A stretch of DNA of 64,000 nt from Uranotaenia lowii (Eukaryota; Arthropoda; Insecta; Diptera; Culicidae): positions 116,789,003 through 116,853,002 of the forward strand of contig NC_073693.1 of NCBI RefSeq assembly GCF_029784155.1, given 5' to 3'. The notes below the pieces were generated by a model. The model made no database searches, was not told the DNA's origin, and worked only from the letters and a program-made list of their open reading frames with translations. The position numbers and the translations under genes were made by a program. Below are positions 1 through 12,510 of this stretch, in pieces. Each line of letters begins with the position of its first letter. The stretch's first letter is position 1.

Positions 1-48
1 GACACTCCAAGGAATGTAACGGCCCAAAATTACAGTGACGGATGAGGG
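1..48. mobile_element. piggyBac-like element, one terminus
   Basis: The window opens inside an element whose end reads GACGGATGAGGG and is followed by TTAA at 49-52, the target site of piggyBac-type transposons. It begins with GACACTCC, as does the last 50 bp of the complete element at 31980-33497, which also ends GCGGATGAGGG before TTAA. I infer the same or a close family; the rest lies upstream of the window. Confidence 0.55.
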
Positions 49-52
49 TTAA

Positions 53-411
53 ATCAGTAGAGGGTTAAGTTCAATAATACCTATTAAACTGAAGGTCTAT
101 TTTAAAACATACATTATGTCAGAGGAGATAATTCATGTACATTTTGGTGATGGCTTTTACAATACTGCTACATGTAGCAGTAATAATAAAGTAGTTCAGA
201 AAAACTGTCTGGAAATGCTGAGAATAAAGGATTTTATTTCGAATTTATGTTTCAATTTTTATTAATGTCAGAAGAATATTAAGATACTACACAAAGCTAG
301 ACTCAAAATGTGAGAGTAGGTATTTTCATTGAGAGTTTTAGGGCCGGAACAAAATTATTTTTTGTGTAGGCTCCCTCTTCGAATTTTTTGAAAATATCAG
401 AGGAGGAATTG
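53..411. other. AT-rich stretch without a recognisable gene
   Basis: No ORF with protein-like composition and no tRNA or repeat signature is visible. It separates a piggyBac-like end from a possible pogo-like element. Confidence 0.5.
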
Positions 412-1244
412 CAGTAGAACCCCACTAAACTGAGGTAGTTGGGGGAAGGACTTCCTCGGATAAGTGTTACCTCGGATTACACAAAAAAAAAGACAAACAC
501 TATCGAATTGCTCTGGTTTGTAGATTACTAAGGCGTATAGCACATGAGTGTATGGATTTTGTTGTGCTGTTTAATCGACGATTTTTGTCAATCTCAGTCT
601 CTCAACTCGCCAAAAACGTCGATAGAATAGCATAAAGGCAAATTACTGCAGCTATTAATTGATAGTGTTATGAAAATAAACAAGGAGTATCAATTTAAAA
701 AAAAAATCATACGCTATTTGCATCCTTGCAAATTTGGACTCAAATACTTGTCGTACTTGTTGATTAAATATTCGGAAACCTCTTGGAATTTCCGACTATT
801 TTTTCACTCCCGTTCATCACAAGTTTTGTTAAAAAACTGACGAATCATTTGCGATTCCGTTCCATTCTTTATGAGCGATATCGTCGCTCTCATTCACTTC
901 AATAAAATCTGCGTCAAGTTCTTACACATTAAACTGGGTTAGTGATGTTTTCGTAAATTTTATTCACAGATTTCACGCTTATAATATTGTCTGTACATTC
1001 GCAAAATCTTTATTTACTTTCATCTTCAATGATTAATATTTTGTAACCATTTCGTTCTATTCACTACAGTACTCAGTTTGTTATTTTACTATTTATAGAT
1101 CATTATGAATTCGATTCCGTAAAGAAAATACAAATGGTTTGAATATTATGCAATACACAAAGTGTATCACTTTCACGTTGCCATCCTGTAGGTAAGTCCT
1201 GTCCTGAAAGAAAATGGTGGCTCAGATAACGTGCGGGTCTACTA
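412..1244. mobile_element. possible pogo/Tigger-like inverted-repeat element
   Basis: The left border reads CAGTAGAACCCCACTAAACT and continues GAGG. The right border, reverse-complemented, begins TAGTAGACCCGCACGTTATC and continues TGAG. The two agree over about 24 positions with a few mismatches, and the CAGTAGAACC start is of pogo type. No TA duplication is evident and no transposase is encoded, so this would be a non-autonomous or chance match. Confidence 0.35.
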
Positions 1245-3459
1245 TAAATAAAGTTTAAAGAAAACAGGCGAAAGTGCAAAAATCAAACCGTCAAAGCTAT
1301 TCTATACAAACAAAGAGACGAAATGTCACGATTGAAATTTTAGATTTCCTGTCATTTTCGTTCCAATCGAGCAAAAAACTTGTCAAACTCAAAATTTTAG
1401 AATTGCGAAAGCTAAAGAATGGTTGCATTTGAATGTAATTTTTTGCGCCAGTTATTTTTATTGGATTATGAGGGCTAAGATTAACAAAGAAGATATGCAA
1501 ATCACTGCTTAATTATTCAATTTCAAGCGAAATAAATGAGGAATAGTAATGAAGTAGCAGTATTCTGATCAATTTTGTCCGTTTATCCGAAACAACAGTC
1601 ACAATAAGTATTATTAATAGCAATTCTGGGGCATCACTGCAGTATGAATCCGAAATCCGAACTGTCGATTAGAGTCTTGACTGGGACCATGTGAAGACGC
1701 CCCGCTCCGGATCGTCAACAGTGGAGGTCTTTTACCACGGCCATATGCACCGGAGGATCGGCGTGGGAACATTAAGTTAAGTAAGTGACTGCAGTATGGT
1801 TACTGATTGTACTATTTTGAATGGAATCAGATGGCACCTCTTTGTTTACTATAGTCTGTTTATTAAAAATTATAAAAAAATTAAAATCCCAATATCAAGT
1901 ATTCAATTTATGATTTGTATGATTAATGATGATAAATGATGATTTTACATTTGAAACCACAGACATGTTTCAATACTATTTATCCTTATTTTTATTGTGG
2001 GAAGACATTGATGGTTTTTTTCTTTTTTATAATTTTAAAAGTCAATAAGCTTTGACAAAATATTCAATGCTATCAATTTAAAACCATAACAATCTGTGCT
2101 GGAAAATTGAACTGTGATTTGGTTATTTTTTACATTCGAATAAAATAAACATGCGACCACGCTTTCTGAAATAATTTATTGAAACTGCGACAAAATTGAA
2201 AACTTTTTTTTAAAACTTCAATGTTTGCGTGATTGGTATAATTTTACTGCTTTCAATGTTTGAACTGACCTTACTGAATTTTTTAATTTTTAGTTTTTTT
2301 TTTCATTCAATACACCCTTCGATCGTTAATCAAGAAAATGCTAAAAAAACAATGTTCAATTCCGAAGATTTGAACTGTTATTGTGAGCTTTAATAATCGT
2401 TTTGATATTTTATTATTCACTTCAGAATATCTTGATTAGAATTCAAAATTTTATTTAAAAATCTACATTATTTAATTTTATGATTTCATGCGGATATGCT
2501 TTGAAATCGGTTTTTGCACTCTGATGTTGATTTATGACTCTGAATGTTTTTTTTTATAATATATTTTATTTAAGATTTCAAAAAAAAAATGCTGTGTTCT
2601 CAATACGAAAACTTCAATTCCATGTTTTTTTCAATTCAATGTTGTCTATGCATTTCATTTCTCGCCATTTCTGCTCTGAATTTTTAAATGTTTGTTTTAT
2701 TAGATTTTTCCATATTGTTTATAATACTGTATTCTTTCTCTGATTTATAGTAATGTAAGGTAAGGTTGTAAGGTTTTCGCATGAACCTGACTCCAAATCA
2801 AAATGATGGAGCATAATTTTAATTTAGAAAAAACAAATTCACACTTTATTGTATTACAGTAGTTTTTTGATTTTATCACGCTCAAAAAAAATTTATCGTG
2901 AAAAAAGGGAAATCGTGAATTTGCCGAAACTTAAATTTAATGTTGAAAAATTGATTTTATCGTCTTAAATGATTAATTTTAATGTCTTGTGGAAAAGCTT
3001 TGTAACAATCAATTTTAATCATAAGATGTATTTATCAAAGTACACTTGATACAAAAGATTTCATTTCGAATAACTTTTCTCTATAGCAATTTTAAGATTT
3101 ATTCTTGAAAACAAGCATGTGTTCAGCCTATTGAAGTTAATAATTTAATTTTTATTGAAATTCAACAGTCGTTATCTCTTATGTCAATTTAAAAAAAAAG
3201 ATTTCAAAGATAACTGCATCGCAGAGTTGTCTTCTGCCATTTTCTGATTGGAATATTTTCTTCTTCACACCTTTGATTAACTGAAAAACTAACCTTTTCG
3301 AAAAATATTTTGACATTTTCACACTTTAGACTTTTTAAGTGTGTTTTTTTTTTTTTCGAAATTTGCTTTATGTTAAGATAATCCTTTCTTTTTCATACAT
3401 ATATTGCAGAAAAAATATGAGACCCATTTACATGTTACAAAGTTAGAAGAAAAATGTCC
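1245..3459. other. AT-rich stretch without a recognisable gene
   Basis: Short ORFs here are Phe/Asn/Lys-rich and look like chance frames in AT-rich DNA. A GC-richer patch at about 1660-1790 stands out in composition, but I could not match it to a SINE, exon or element end. Confidence 0.5.
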
Positions 3460-4287
3460 ATTCAGAACAGGCCCGTGCGGAGGACCCGTCAATGGGAGAG
3501 GTTTTCGAAATACAAATTTAGCCAAAATTTTTAACTACACCAAAAATACACAAAAAATAAGAAAATTGGTTTCCAACACCATTTTCTTACATAGGATTAT
3601 CACACAAACTCAAAAAATATTTTGAAAATGATTTTTTTTTAAATTTACTCAAAAAAAAAAACAAAGTTTACTGAAAAAATAAATCAAAATTTTCAAAACA
3701 AATCAGAGAGACTATTTCAAATAAAGCTTCGGATATAAGAATTATTACACAGGAATAGAATAGATGAAATATAACACTAAATTTTAAGAAAATTTCATGT
3801 CTCAAATGAATGTCAGACCATAAAATAAAATATTCAAAATTGTTAGAAAAAATATAATGATGGTTTTTCATCATGCTTCTTAATTTACATTTTTTTTCAT
3901 CATTTTCAATTGAAGGTTTGATTAAAAAATTCCGCTGTTTTATCTTGAATAAAAAAAAATAATAATCACGATTTAAAATGTGAATTCTCGATGAGGAAAA
4001 AATATCCATTTTGTACTAAAGAGAACATATACAAAAGTTGATAACTGAATTTTATTTGATAAAGAAAAGAAAATATTTAATTCTATTTCAAGAGTGCCAG
4101 TGTTCAAAGTCAAAGATAAAACTAATTTCTTTATTTCAATTGTTTCAGTTATCAAAATAAAAGGCTACAAAATTGTTTTTTTAAAGTTCAAAATAATAAC
4201 TTTATATATTTATAATACACGATGTTTAATTATTCTGTCAAAGTACAGATTGGAAAATGATCAAACAACTAATAAAATAAAAATAAT

Positions 4288-4477
4288 TTTTTTTTGTTTC
4301 GATTATAGTCGTTTTACCATCTTTATGGCATTCGCGACTTTATCAACGTTGCAGTTGCGGATCGTTATTGAAAAACTCATCCGGTACAACTGTGTTCGAT
4401 GTTTACTCTTGGGCTCGAACTCGCGAACATCGGCTCAGAAGACAACAGACTTGCCAACTGAGCTATATCACAAGCCA
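4288..4477 (-). mobile_element. tRNA-derived SINE, copy 1
   Basis: On the minus strand the head reads like a tRNA: box A TAGCTCAGTTGGCAAG and box B GAGTTCGAGCCC, spaced as in a pol III promoter. It is followed by a body of about 110 bp and a poly-A tail (the T-run at the plus-strand left edge). It is flanked by a perfect 14-bp duplication, AAAATAAAAATAAT, at 4274-4287 and 4478-4491. A nearly identical copy lies at 49419-49626. The short distance between the copies' sequences suggests recent activity. Confidence 0.85.
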
Positions 4478-4615
4478 AAAATAAAAATAATAAATTCCAA
4501 TTTTTGATGGAAATATTGAAAGCACAAAGATAATACAGTTACCATTGCGTATTAAAATTTAACTATTAAGTTGCTACTTCAAATTATTTTTTGAACTTAC
4601 AAAAGTACATGATTC

Positions 4616-4740
4616 GGTAAGATGCTAGCCATCTTCGAAAGTTATACGCTTAGAGTTAAGAAAAAAGGAATCTCTTCAAGGAAACATCAAGTTTCATTGA
4701 GATTCTGTATGTGTTTGTATTCGTTTTAAATAAAAAAAAA
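4616..4740 (+). mobile_element. fragment of a second SINE family (body and tail)
   Basis: This stretch, with GCTTAGAGTTAAG, GGAATCTCTTC and TTTCATTGAGAT, matches the reverse complement of 58402-58525. The tRNA-like head present at 58 kb is missing here. It ends in an A-run. It lies inside the hAT-like element at 3468-5942. Confidence 0.6.
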
Positions 4741-5950
4741 CTTTCTGAAGATTATTCAAAAATTAATCGGAAACGAAAAACGGGAAAATATTTCGGCTTT
4801 TTCAGTCAATTCACGGGTTTTAAAGTTCAAAATGTCAAGCTCTGAACATTTTGTCGCTTTCAAATGAAATATTGTGTTTTCTTTTTTTTTTTTTTAAATT
4901 TAGTTTCAAAGATTTTCAAAAAGAAAATGTTATCAAAACACTAAAACTCTGAATCAAATAACAGAGAAAAACTTATGAAAAAGTTTCATGAAATTTAAAT
5001 AATTTGAATTTAAAATTTGGTAAATTTATTTGAAAATAAAATTAAAATATGGAGATGAAAAAGATAAGTCTAAAAAATTTTAGAAGGATTTTTTTTTTTC
5101 AAAATTCTCGTCTAACCCTTTTAAAAACTTATCTACAACAAAAATTTGATAACTCAAGAAAACAGCACTTTGATGCCTATGATTTTATGATTTATTTTAT
5201 AGATATTAGATGATATTTGATAGATTTAAGCTTCTTGAACTCGAATCTTTCGACAAATTTTTCTATCACCTTTAGTTTTGGTGATATGGAGTTTATCAGC
5301 ATTAAAAGGTGTTAGTTTTAAGTGATAATTGATGAAATATCAAATTGACGTTGATGAAAAAATCTGGTTGTGAATTTGCTTATTATACCTCTTTCATTCA
5401 ATTAAGGAATAATATTTGAAAGATGATGGTAAATAATCTGAAATTTTATAGTTTTTAAAAATTTGGAAAGATTACAAATATTTATGCCATTACTGAATAA
5501 AGTTAAAAAAAAAATGAATTCGTTGAACAATATTTGTTCAAAAGTGCAAAGCGATTAGATTTCTGCGTTAAATATATCTGAAATTAAATTTGGAACGAAA
5601 CCTATTTAAAATGGGGAAAAGTAAACAAATAGAAAACCTTTTTAACTTTTTTCTTAGGGAAAGTTTGTAATTGATTTAAAACCTTTATTTTGAAATTATA
5701 TGTTTTTGTGTTAAAGTTTTATAAAAAAAATGCACATCAAGCTCAAGCCCAGGGCAATTTATGATAAATTTCCTCCGGAGGCGAGCAAAAATTCTGACTT
5801 GCTTGTTAACACTTATTTAGCACGTTTTAAAATCAAATCATGTCCCTTTACTGCGTTGTAAATTTAACTTGAAAAAAAATCTCCATGGAGAGGGGGGGTT
5901 AAACCCCTACAACCCCCCCCCCCCCCCGTTCGCACGGCCTTGATTCAGAC

Positions 5951-8900
5951 AACACTAAAGACTGCCCAAAGAGCATGGCATGGCATGGTTATGGCGTAAT
6001 TTTTCATCATTCTTTGGCATTGAAATAAAATTGACACAGGTGTGTTTTACCAAATATCTTTGAGTACCAATACAAATTTCGTTCAATCAGCTTCAAAATT
6101 GTAGCTCAATAAACCTTACTACAAGGTTCATGTGAAGTTTGAGTATTGCTAAAGCTTTTCGATGTATGTTTTTGAATAAAAACTATAGAGGCGTTCAGAA
6201 AAGCATTGATAAGCTGCCATGTCTCTCTTAACTCTTTTTTTTTCTTGAAATTTTCACAGATTTCAGTGCAGCTATCCAACATTCAAAGACATTACAAGTG
6301 AACAATGACTAAAACATAGATACAGCTACAGGAAATTTAAGATTGCTTCATAATAATCACTGAATTATTCATTTAAAAAAACTGGATTTTGTTTCAAAAG
6401 ATGTAAAAATGTTATATAAAGAAAAAAAAACAAGTTTTATTAAAAAGATTTTAACAATGCCAAGCTTTCAGAAACTCGAATGTTAAAACTGAAAAAGTTT
6501 AAAATTGATAAGAAACTTCCTAATTTATTTAAAACATAAAAGGTTTCAACAGAGTCAGCATTTAAACACATGCTTGAATGTTTGTATGAAATTTTTTATC
6601 GATATTCTTTCGTGATTGATGGAAATCTGTTCTTTTCATTTTATACGCTGTTGAAGCATTTTTTTTCCAGACAAAGCAGTAACAAATTCACAACACTCTT
6701 AGAGCAACAACAGGGAGTATAGATCTGATCCAAACAACTATGTTTATTGCTGAATTTTGACGGACTTTTTAGAAATTTTTATTCCAATTTGTTCGTTTTA
6801 ATTTTTGAAAGGCAAACTGCATGAGATCACGATAGAGGTTGCGGGGAAAAAATCATTATTTTAGATAATAAAAATCTGTTATTCTGTGAGTTAGCCAAAA
6901 CTTGGTTCATTATATTGTGTGTTGTTTAATCAAAATTACTTTCTTTTTTACCAAAAAATGTTTTTTTTTATATCAAATTTCATATCATTTTTATGAAAAA
7001 CTATGAAAACTTTTACTGTATCAGTAAAATCCGTTCATAAATCTGGATACTGTGTTACAGAGTACAGGATCAAAATTTGTTTAAAACTCTATGAAACGAC
7101 TATGATTTCAGCAACCACACAGCGAAGTTACAATAATAAATAAAATTATGATGATAAATATAATGACAAACGGAAAATTGTAAGGTACATTAGCATGTTT
7201 TTCAATTGAAAATGTTGCTAAATCTATTGCTTTATGAATACTGAGCATTTTATGCCATTACTTCTGCAATAAGACGAAACGTTTTCATGAATTCGATATA
7301 CTTGGGAGAAATACCGGTTTTACAGGTTTTGTCGATTTTATCAATTAAGAATACCGAAATATCGGATTTAAAAAAAACCAGTTGAACCGACCACCCTAAG
7401 GTCCTGGAAATGGTTACTGAAGGATTTACAAAAAAGTGAGATAAAATCGAAACAACAATCGTGATAATATCGAGCGGCGAGTATTGAAAATCAAACAGTG
7501 ATAAAATTTAAAAAACCGAATGTAACACTTTCTGAAAATATAAAAGAAGATAGAAAATTAAATATCAAAACACAGAATTATAAACGACGGGGCGAAAAAA
7601 TGAGGCTCACAAGACAATATTTGTTATTCAGAGAACACAAACGTTTTCCGGCGTAAGATTGATCACGTTTACAAGTATTTTTCGAATATTGTTTCTGTTA
7701 AGTGAATGTTTCATATTTTTAAAACTAGTACTGCACTCCTATGAACGTAAAACATGGTTGCAGAAGTTTATTAGACAACTTTAAATTTGAATTAAAAATC
7801 GATTTCGTCTGTGTTTAGAATTGGATGCTTTGAGGTGACATTGATCAGTCTCTATTTTGATGATTTTATCGAGTTTTCTTGATCATAAAGGATACGAAAC
7901 ACCTTCTGAATTTCTGTGTTTCATGGTTTAGATTTCTTAGCGGTTTAAAAAAAAAACAACATCGCGCTCCTTTATTTGTTAAGGCCGAACAACAATTAAA
8001 ATTGAATGATGGACGACGATGTTGCATAAATTAAGGGGCTAAATTGTTTAACATTACTAATAAAATTTTAACTACAAAAACAAATCAAATTTTGCCTTCG
8101 TTCAATTTCCTAGGTCCTCGCACTATTCCCATTTTATTTTTCCTTCTAACTTTCTAGCTTTTTGTCCTAGATTGGCTTACTCTTGCACAGCAATAATTAT
8201 TTCCTGTAAAATTACGCAAATGTCCAGTAACAAAAAGGAGCTGGACATTTACCGTTATTTTACAGGTCGAAAAACAAATTACGTGACACTTAATTTTTGT
8301 GTACAACTTTTTTACAGGACATTTGCTCTTATAATAAATGAATCTTCGTTAACTTTCAAGAAAACCAGTTTAAAATTACAGGTTTTGTTAATTACAGGTT
8401 GATTTGTTTTAAAGGTTGCAGTTTCAGTGACACGTAAAAGTAAAAAAAAAGTTCTGTGTGGAAAAGTTCTCTATTTTTTTAGATATCAAAAATTTTAACT
8501 AACTACGACAAAAAGTACATCAAAACTATACATTTACTAAGAAAAAAAGGTAAAACTCTCAAATAGATCAACCTGTTTGCTTCTAAACGCTTTGATTTCT
8601 TCAGGATGTGCCTTCGAAAAAATTGATTTTTCAAGATTTGAAAATTATATTTAAATCACATTTTTTATATTTAAAAAAAAAACAAATAAAATTTTACCCA
8701 ATGTGAAACTTAACTCATAGGTTTTCAAACGTAAAAAAAAGTTTTGAGATATTCTAGCTTTAAATAGACTTAGTTATTGATGATTATCGCAATTCAAGTT
8801 GATCAAAGTTACTCCGTTTTTCGGTATTCACCGCCACGAATACAGATTGAAGCCAGAATCTAATTTAATTAATAAGCTTGCTACAAAAATAAATAAGGAA

Positions 8901-9153
8901 AATTAACTTTTTTAATGCTTCTATGAGCAAACTTTTATATGGGTATTTGGTAGTTATGATTTAGACTTAAAGTTCATAAACCTCTCATCCTTATCATCAT
9001 ATAATGTGTGTAAAATATTTTGTAAGTAAATGACTGCGTTTTAATGCAAAAGATTTAGCCTTAAAACATATTTCCCAGCTACATGCTGCTAGAAATTTCG
9101 ATCTCTCTTGTACAAATTGTATCAAAGTCTCGTGCATGGATTAATCTTGAAAA
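5951..9153. other. AT-rich stretch, no gene; one hairpin
   Basis: I see no credible coding region. At about 8201-8267 there is an inverted repeat, CCTGTAAAATTACGCAAATG against CATTTACCGTTATTTTACAG, a small foldback possibly from a MITE. A short ORF over it (8172-8402) has no recognisable domain. Confidence 0.5.
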
Positions 9154-10436
9154 TCTATATATATAAAAAGTAATTTCCGTTTGTTCGTTTGTATGTTTGT
9201 CTTCAATAGGCTCAGCTGCCTTAAGAGCTAGAGAGCTGAAAATTGGCATGGGTGCTCATTAGGACCAGGAATGATGAAAAATGTTTTTAGATTTTTGGAT
9301 GACCCCTTTTGAAGGGGGTCGTCCATACAACAACGGTTTTATTCCCACGAACCAAAAGTCATGGCACCCATTTTTTGAACCGACTTTCGTTTCCGTTCGT
9401 TTCGTTGGCGGGATTATTTTCACCATCACCATGGGCAGGCTATTAGAAACGACCATCCACAGCTCACATGTACTGGATAGCAAATCGAAGCTTGCTGAGC
9501 ATTAAAAATTTGAAAGTGAAAATTTTGGCGGGTGTTTTTTGTACCTTCTACTGTTCAAGCACATGCTACCGGTACGAGATATTTGGATACAATTATAAGC
9601 CTACATTTTGATTGAAAAATACAACTAGCCTGTTAGGAATATATTGACTAGAATAGTAGTGGCTTTCAAAGTGCTCTTTACCGCTGCTGGGGGGCTTTAA
9701 AGGTCAACCATTTTTATATTTTTGGAATTCCTCATAGAGAGAGAAAAATTTTTTAGATTCAGAGTTTATAAGTTCAAGGCTGTGATTTTAATGCTTCAAT
9801 TGGAATTTTGATAGGGGATTAGAAAATTGATAAGATAATAAAATTTGAGGTTTTGAGTTTTATCCCATTCGGTTTAAATTTTTAACTTTTGAGTTATCAT
9901 TAATGACCAATGTGGTCGATTCTGATTCTACCATTGATGGGATGTTTGTGCCCATGAAAAAAAAAACAGAACTAAAAAAAACCTTTTTCATAATAAAGAA
10001 ATGGTGTTTTCGAAATGATTTGTTTTCGATAACTTCAAAAAGCTATTAGTAGAACTTCCAACATTTAAGGTAAACTAAATTAAACAGTGCGAAATTGAAA
10101 AGCGAAAAAAATACACACATGCAGTTGAAAACATGCAAAGTGAGATTGTATAAGAGGCCACCAAAAGGAGTTTAACTTTTTGGCAATAATTGCGTTGTTA
10201 TGCGACGATCGACTCGAAATTTTTACTGGGATTTTTTTTGGCACGGGCAATCAATTCCTGATTTCAAATGAAGTAGCAGGCGACAGAAGAGGTGTTCGTT
10301 CAATATTTTTGCAATTATAACTTAACAATTTATTCGGAAATGCATCAGGAAAATATTTGGCTATTGACTTTCATACAAACTGTTCATAACATATTCCAAG
10401 TTGAAAGCGAAACGGAGTTCGTATGGGAACAGCTAG
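9154..10436 (+). mobile_element. Helitron-like element 1 (non-autonomous)
   Basis: It starts TCTATATATATAAAAAGTAA after an A and ends ...GGGAACAGCTAG before a T. A 5' TC, a 3' CTAG and insertion between A and T are the hallmarks of rolling-circle Helitrons. The first 150 bp, with the phrase on ageing CTTAAGAGCTAGAGA and GCATGGGTGCTCATTAGGAC, match the element at 37491-39019. No Rep/helicase gene is present, so it would need a helper. Overlapping small ORFs at 9259-9505 on both strands are shadows of a GGGGTCGTCC palindromic stretch. Confidence 0.7.
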
Positions 10437-10593
10437 TATATGAATAAAAAGCTGGTTTGGCGTATCGTCGTTTGGCAGCATCGGTTTACCCTCTAAGGGC
10501 TAAGACCCCTTCTTGAACCCATGAACACTTTTCGTCTTTCGACTTTCATTTATTTTTTTTTTATTTTTGTTTCATCGCCGCGATGAATTTTTT

Positions 10594-10636
10594 GTTTTCT
10601 AATCGACGTTTTTCGGCGAGTTTTAGAAAATAAAAA
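10594..10636. repeat. left copy of a 43-bp inverted repeat
   Basis: The stretch TAATCGACGTTTTTCGGCGA and its neighbours are the exact or near-exact reverse complement of 12168-12210. The pair brackets a Penelope-type terminal motif and a non-LTR element. A shorter relative (CTCGCCAAAAACGTCGAT) occurs near 605-625. Confidence 0.7.
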
Positions 10637-10650
10637 CCTTTTTACCAGTT

Positions 10651-10693
10651 GTCCAGACGTTTCGAGCTACTCTGACTTTCCTCTTCAGTGGAC
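10651..10693 (-). ncRNA. hammerhead-ribozyme-like motif (Penelope-type end)
   Basis: On the minus strand the order is GTCCA - CTGAAGA - GAG...CTC - GAAAC - GTC - TGGAC. GTCCA and TGGAC can pair as stem I, GAG/CTC as stem II, and CTGAAGA with GAAA matches the CUGANGA/GAAA core. Such minimal hammerheads are known in the terminal repeats of Penelope-like elements. Cleavage is not shown, and stem III would be very short. Confidence 0.4.
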
Positions 10694-10740
10694 ACTAAAA
10701 TTATATTTTTAAATTAAATCCTAACTTAATTAACAATTGT

Positions 10741-12070
10741 CGTAAGTCAACCCCTTTTACGCGCTTCCTCACATTATATTGCCGCTGAACAGCATGGGTT
10801 TATGCCTGGCAGATCGGTGAGTACCAATCTTTTACACTTCGTTTTGTCTGAACCAAATGGAAAGAAAAAAACAGGTCGATGCTATATACACCGATATCAA
10901 AGCGGCATTCGATACGATTGATCACGGAATCTTACTCGCTAAGCTAGCTAAGCTCGGTAATCATGACAACATGATCTCTTGGTTGAAATCATTCCTCACT
11001 GAGCGGTGTATTAGGATTAAATTTGGTGATAGCATATCATTTCCATTTACTAACCGATCTGGCGTGCCGCAAGGGAGCAATTTGGGACCTTTACTGTTTG
11101 TTCTGTTTTTCAACGACTTGATCCTTAGCTTGGAAATTGGAACCAAAATAGGATATGCTGATGATCTGAAACTATTCGTTCCAGTTGAATCCACTGTCGA
11201 TTGTACACACCTTCAATCTTTACTAGATCACTTTGGTGAATGGTGTAGACTTAATAAGCTATCAGTCAGCGTCTCCAAGTGCTCCGTTATAACATTCCAT
11301 AGAAAGAAAACGCCAATTTTATATGATTATAACATCGATAACCAGCGACTTGACAGGGTATTTGAAGTTGACGACCTTGGAGTTATCCTCGATGCTCAGC
11401 TTACGTTCGATAGTCAACGAACTTCAGTTATAAGAAAGGCGAATCGTCAGCTTGGCTTCATCTTCAAAGTAGCACGAGAGTTCAGAGACCCATTGTGCTT
11501 GAAGTCACTCTACTGCGCACTTGTCCGGTCAGTTACAGAACATGCTGCAATTGTTTGGGCTCCCTATCAGTTATGTTGGATTTTGCGAATCGAGCGTGTA
11601 CAAAAGCGTTTTGTTAGATTCGCTCTACGACATCTACCCTGGCGTAATCCTGAAAACCTTCCCGCATATTCCGACCGGTGCCAGCTTCTGGGATTAGAAA
11701 CATTGGAACGCCGCCGAAAAACTAAACAGGCATCATTCATCGCAAAAATACTGAATGGAGAAATTCAGTCGCCAAACCTGCTAGGAATGATCAACTTTAA
11801 TGCTCCTTCGAAGACTTTACATCATCACTCTTTGCTATCGAATCGAACCCACCGAACATCCTACGGCCATAATGAACCAGTGAGTGCAATGGTGCGTACG
11901 TTCCAGATTGCTGAGCATCTTCATCAATTGGGGGAGCCATCTAGCCGATTCATCAACCGAGTACGCCAGTTTTCATTGTTTCGTGTTATCTAATTGTTTT
12001 GTATAGATCCTTAGTATAGATAATTCATTAAAACAAAATGTTCGATGAATAAAACTAAATAATAATAATA
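10741..12070 (+). pseudogene. 5'-truncated non-LTR retrotransposon, RT region
   Basis: An uninterrupted frame from 10857 to 11993 encodes RT motifs in order: YTDIKAAFDTIDH (motif A), SGVPQGSNLGPLLF (motif B), GYADDLKLF (catalytic YADD), then DLGVILD and a C-terminal Cys-poor tail with ERVQKRFVRFAL. Upstream, QHGFMPGRSVSTNL continues in another frame, so a frameshift lies in the A-run near 10860; nothing earlier (endonuclease, ORF1) is present. The 3' end has a short UTR and a (TAA)n-like tail at 12055-12070. The same family recurs at 40344-41419 and 51387-53047. I do not assign the clade; it is of the I/Jockey/CR1 type. Confidence 0.8.
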
Positions 12071-12167
12071 ACAAATTTTAAAAATAAATCTTACAATTTT
12101 CTGGCCTTCGTCTATACTATTTGTTCTGGCTCAGTTTGTTTGGTTTTGCGTTTACTTTTACTTGTCA

Positions 12168-12210
12168 TTTTTATTTTCTAAAACTCGCCGAAAAACGTCG
12201 ATTAGAAAAC
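12168..12210. repeat. right copy of a 43-bp inverted repeat
   Basis: Reverse complement of 10594-10636, with core CTCGCCGAAAAACGTCGATT. It may be the other terminal part of the element into which the non-LTR copy at 10741-12070 inserted. Confidence 0.7.
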
Positions 12211-12510
12211 AAAAAAATTTTTTTTTTTTGCATCTAGCATTCAAGCAACTGTTAACAGAAAATGAAAACAAAAGAAATATTTTAAGTTGTCAAGTCAACA
12301 ATATGTTATACATGTCAAAATCAACGTTGAAACAGGTTGAGCTAATCGGTCAATAAAACGAACGTGGAATCAATCCCAGCATTTTAACAATATAAAAGCT
12401 TAAACCCATTTCCCCTCTCCGTTGTTCAAGCTGTTCCAGTTCGATCGAAAAGCTGGAAAAATTGATACTAATAAAGTACACCGCACATACAAACCGATAT
12501 CCTTTTTTAG

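Larger units (their letters stand above)
3468..5942. mobile_element. hAT-like element with 8-bp target duplication
   Basis: The left end reads CAGGCCCGTGCGGAGG; the right end, reverse-complemented, reads CAAGGCCGTGCGAACG. The flanks are ATTCAGAA at 3460-3467 and ATTCAGAC at 5943-5950, seven of eight bases identical, as expected for a hAT-type 8-bp TSD. The interior has no transposase, is AT-rich and holds a SINE at 4288-4477 and a second SINE fragment at 4616-4740, so it is a non-autonomous carrier. A poly-C run precedes the right end. A related end lies at 29035-29071. Confidence 0.6.

Noticed and set aside
5910..5930. C-runs (also at 15445, 21610, 30310) read as G-quadruplex regulators
   Set aside because: They are single long homopolymer runs at transposon ends without spaced G-tracts; length is also prone to sequencing error.
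9259..9505. Pair of 74-residue ORFs on opposite strands
   Set aside because: They arise from a partly palindromic stretch in the Helitron-like element and have no protein-like signature.
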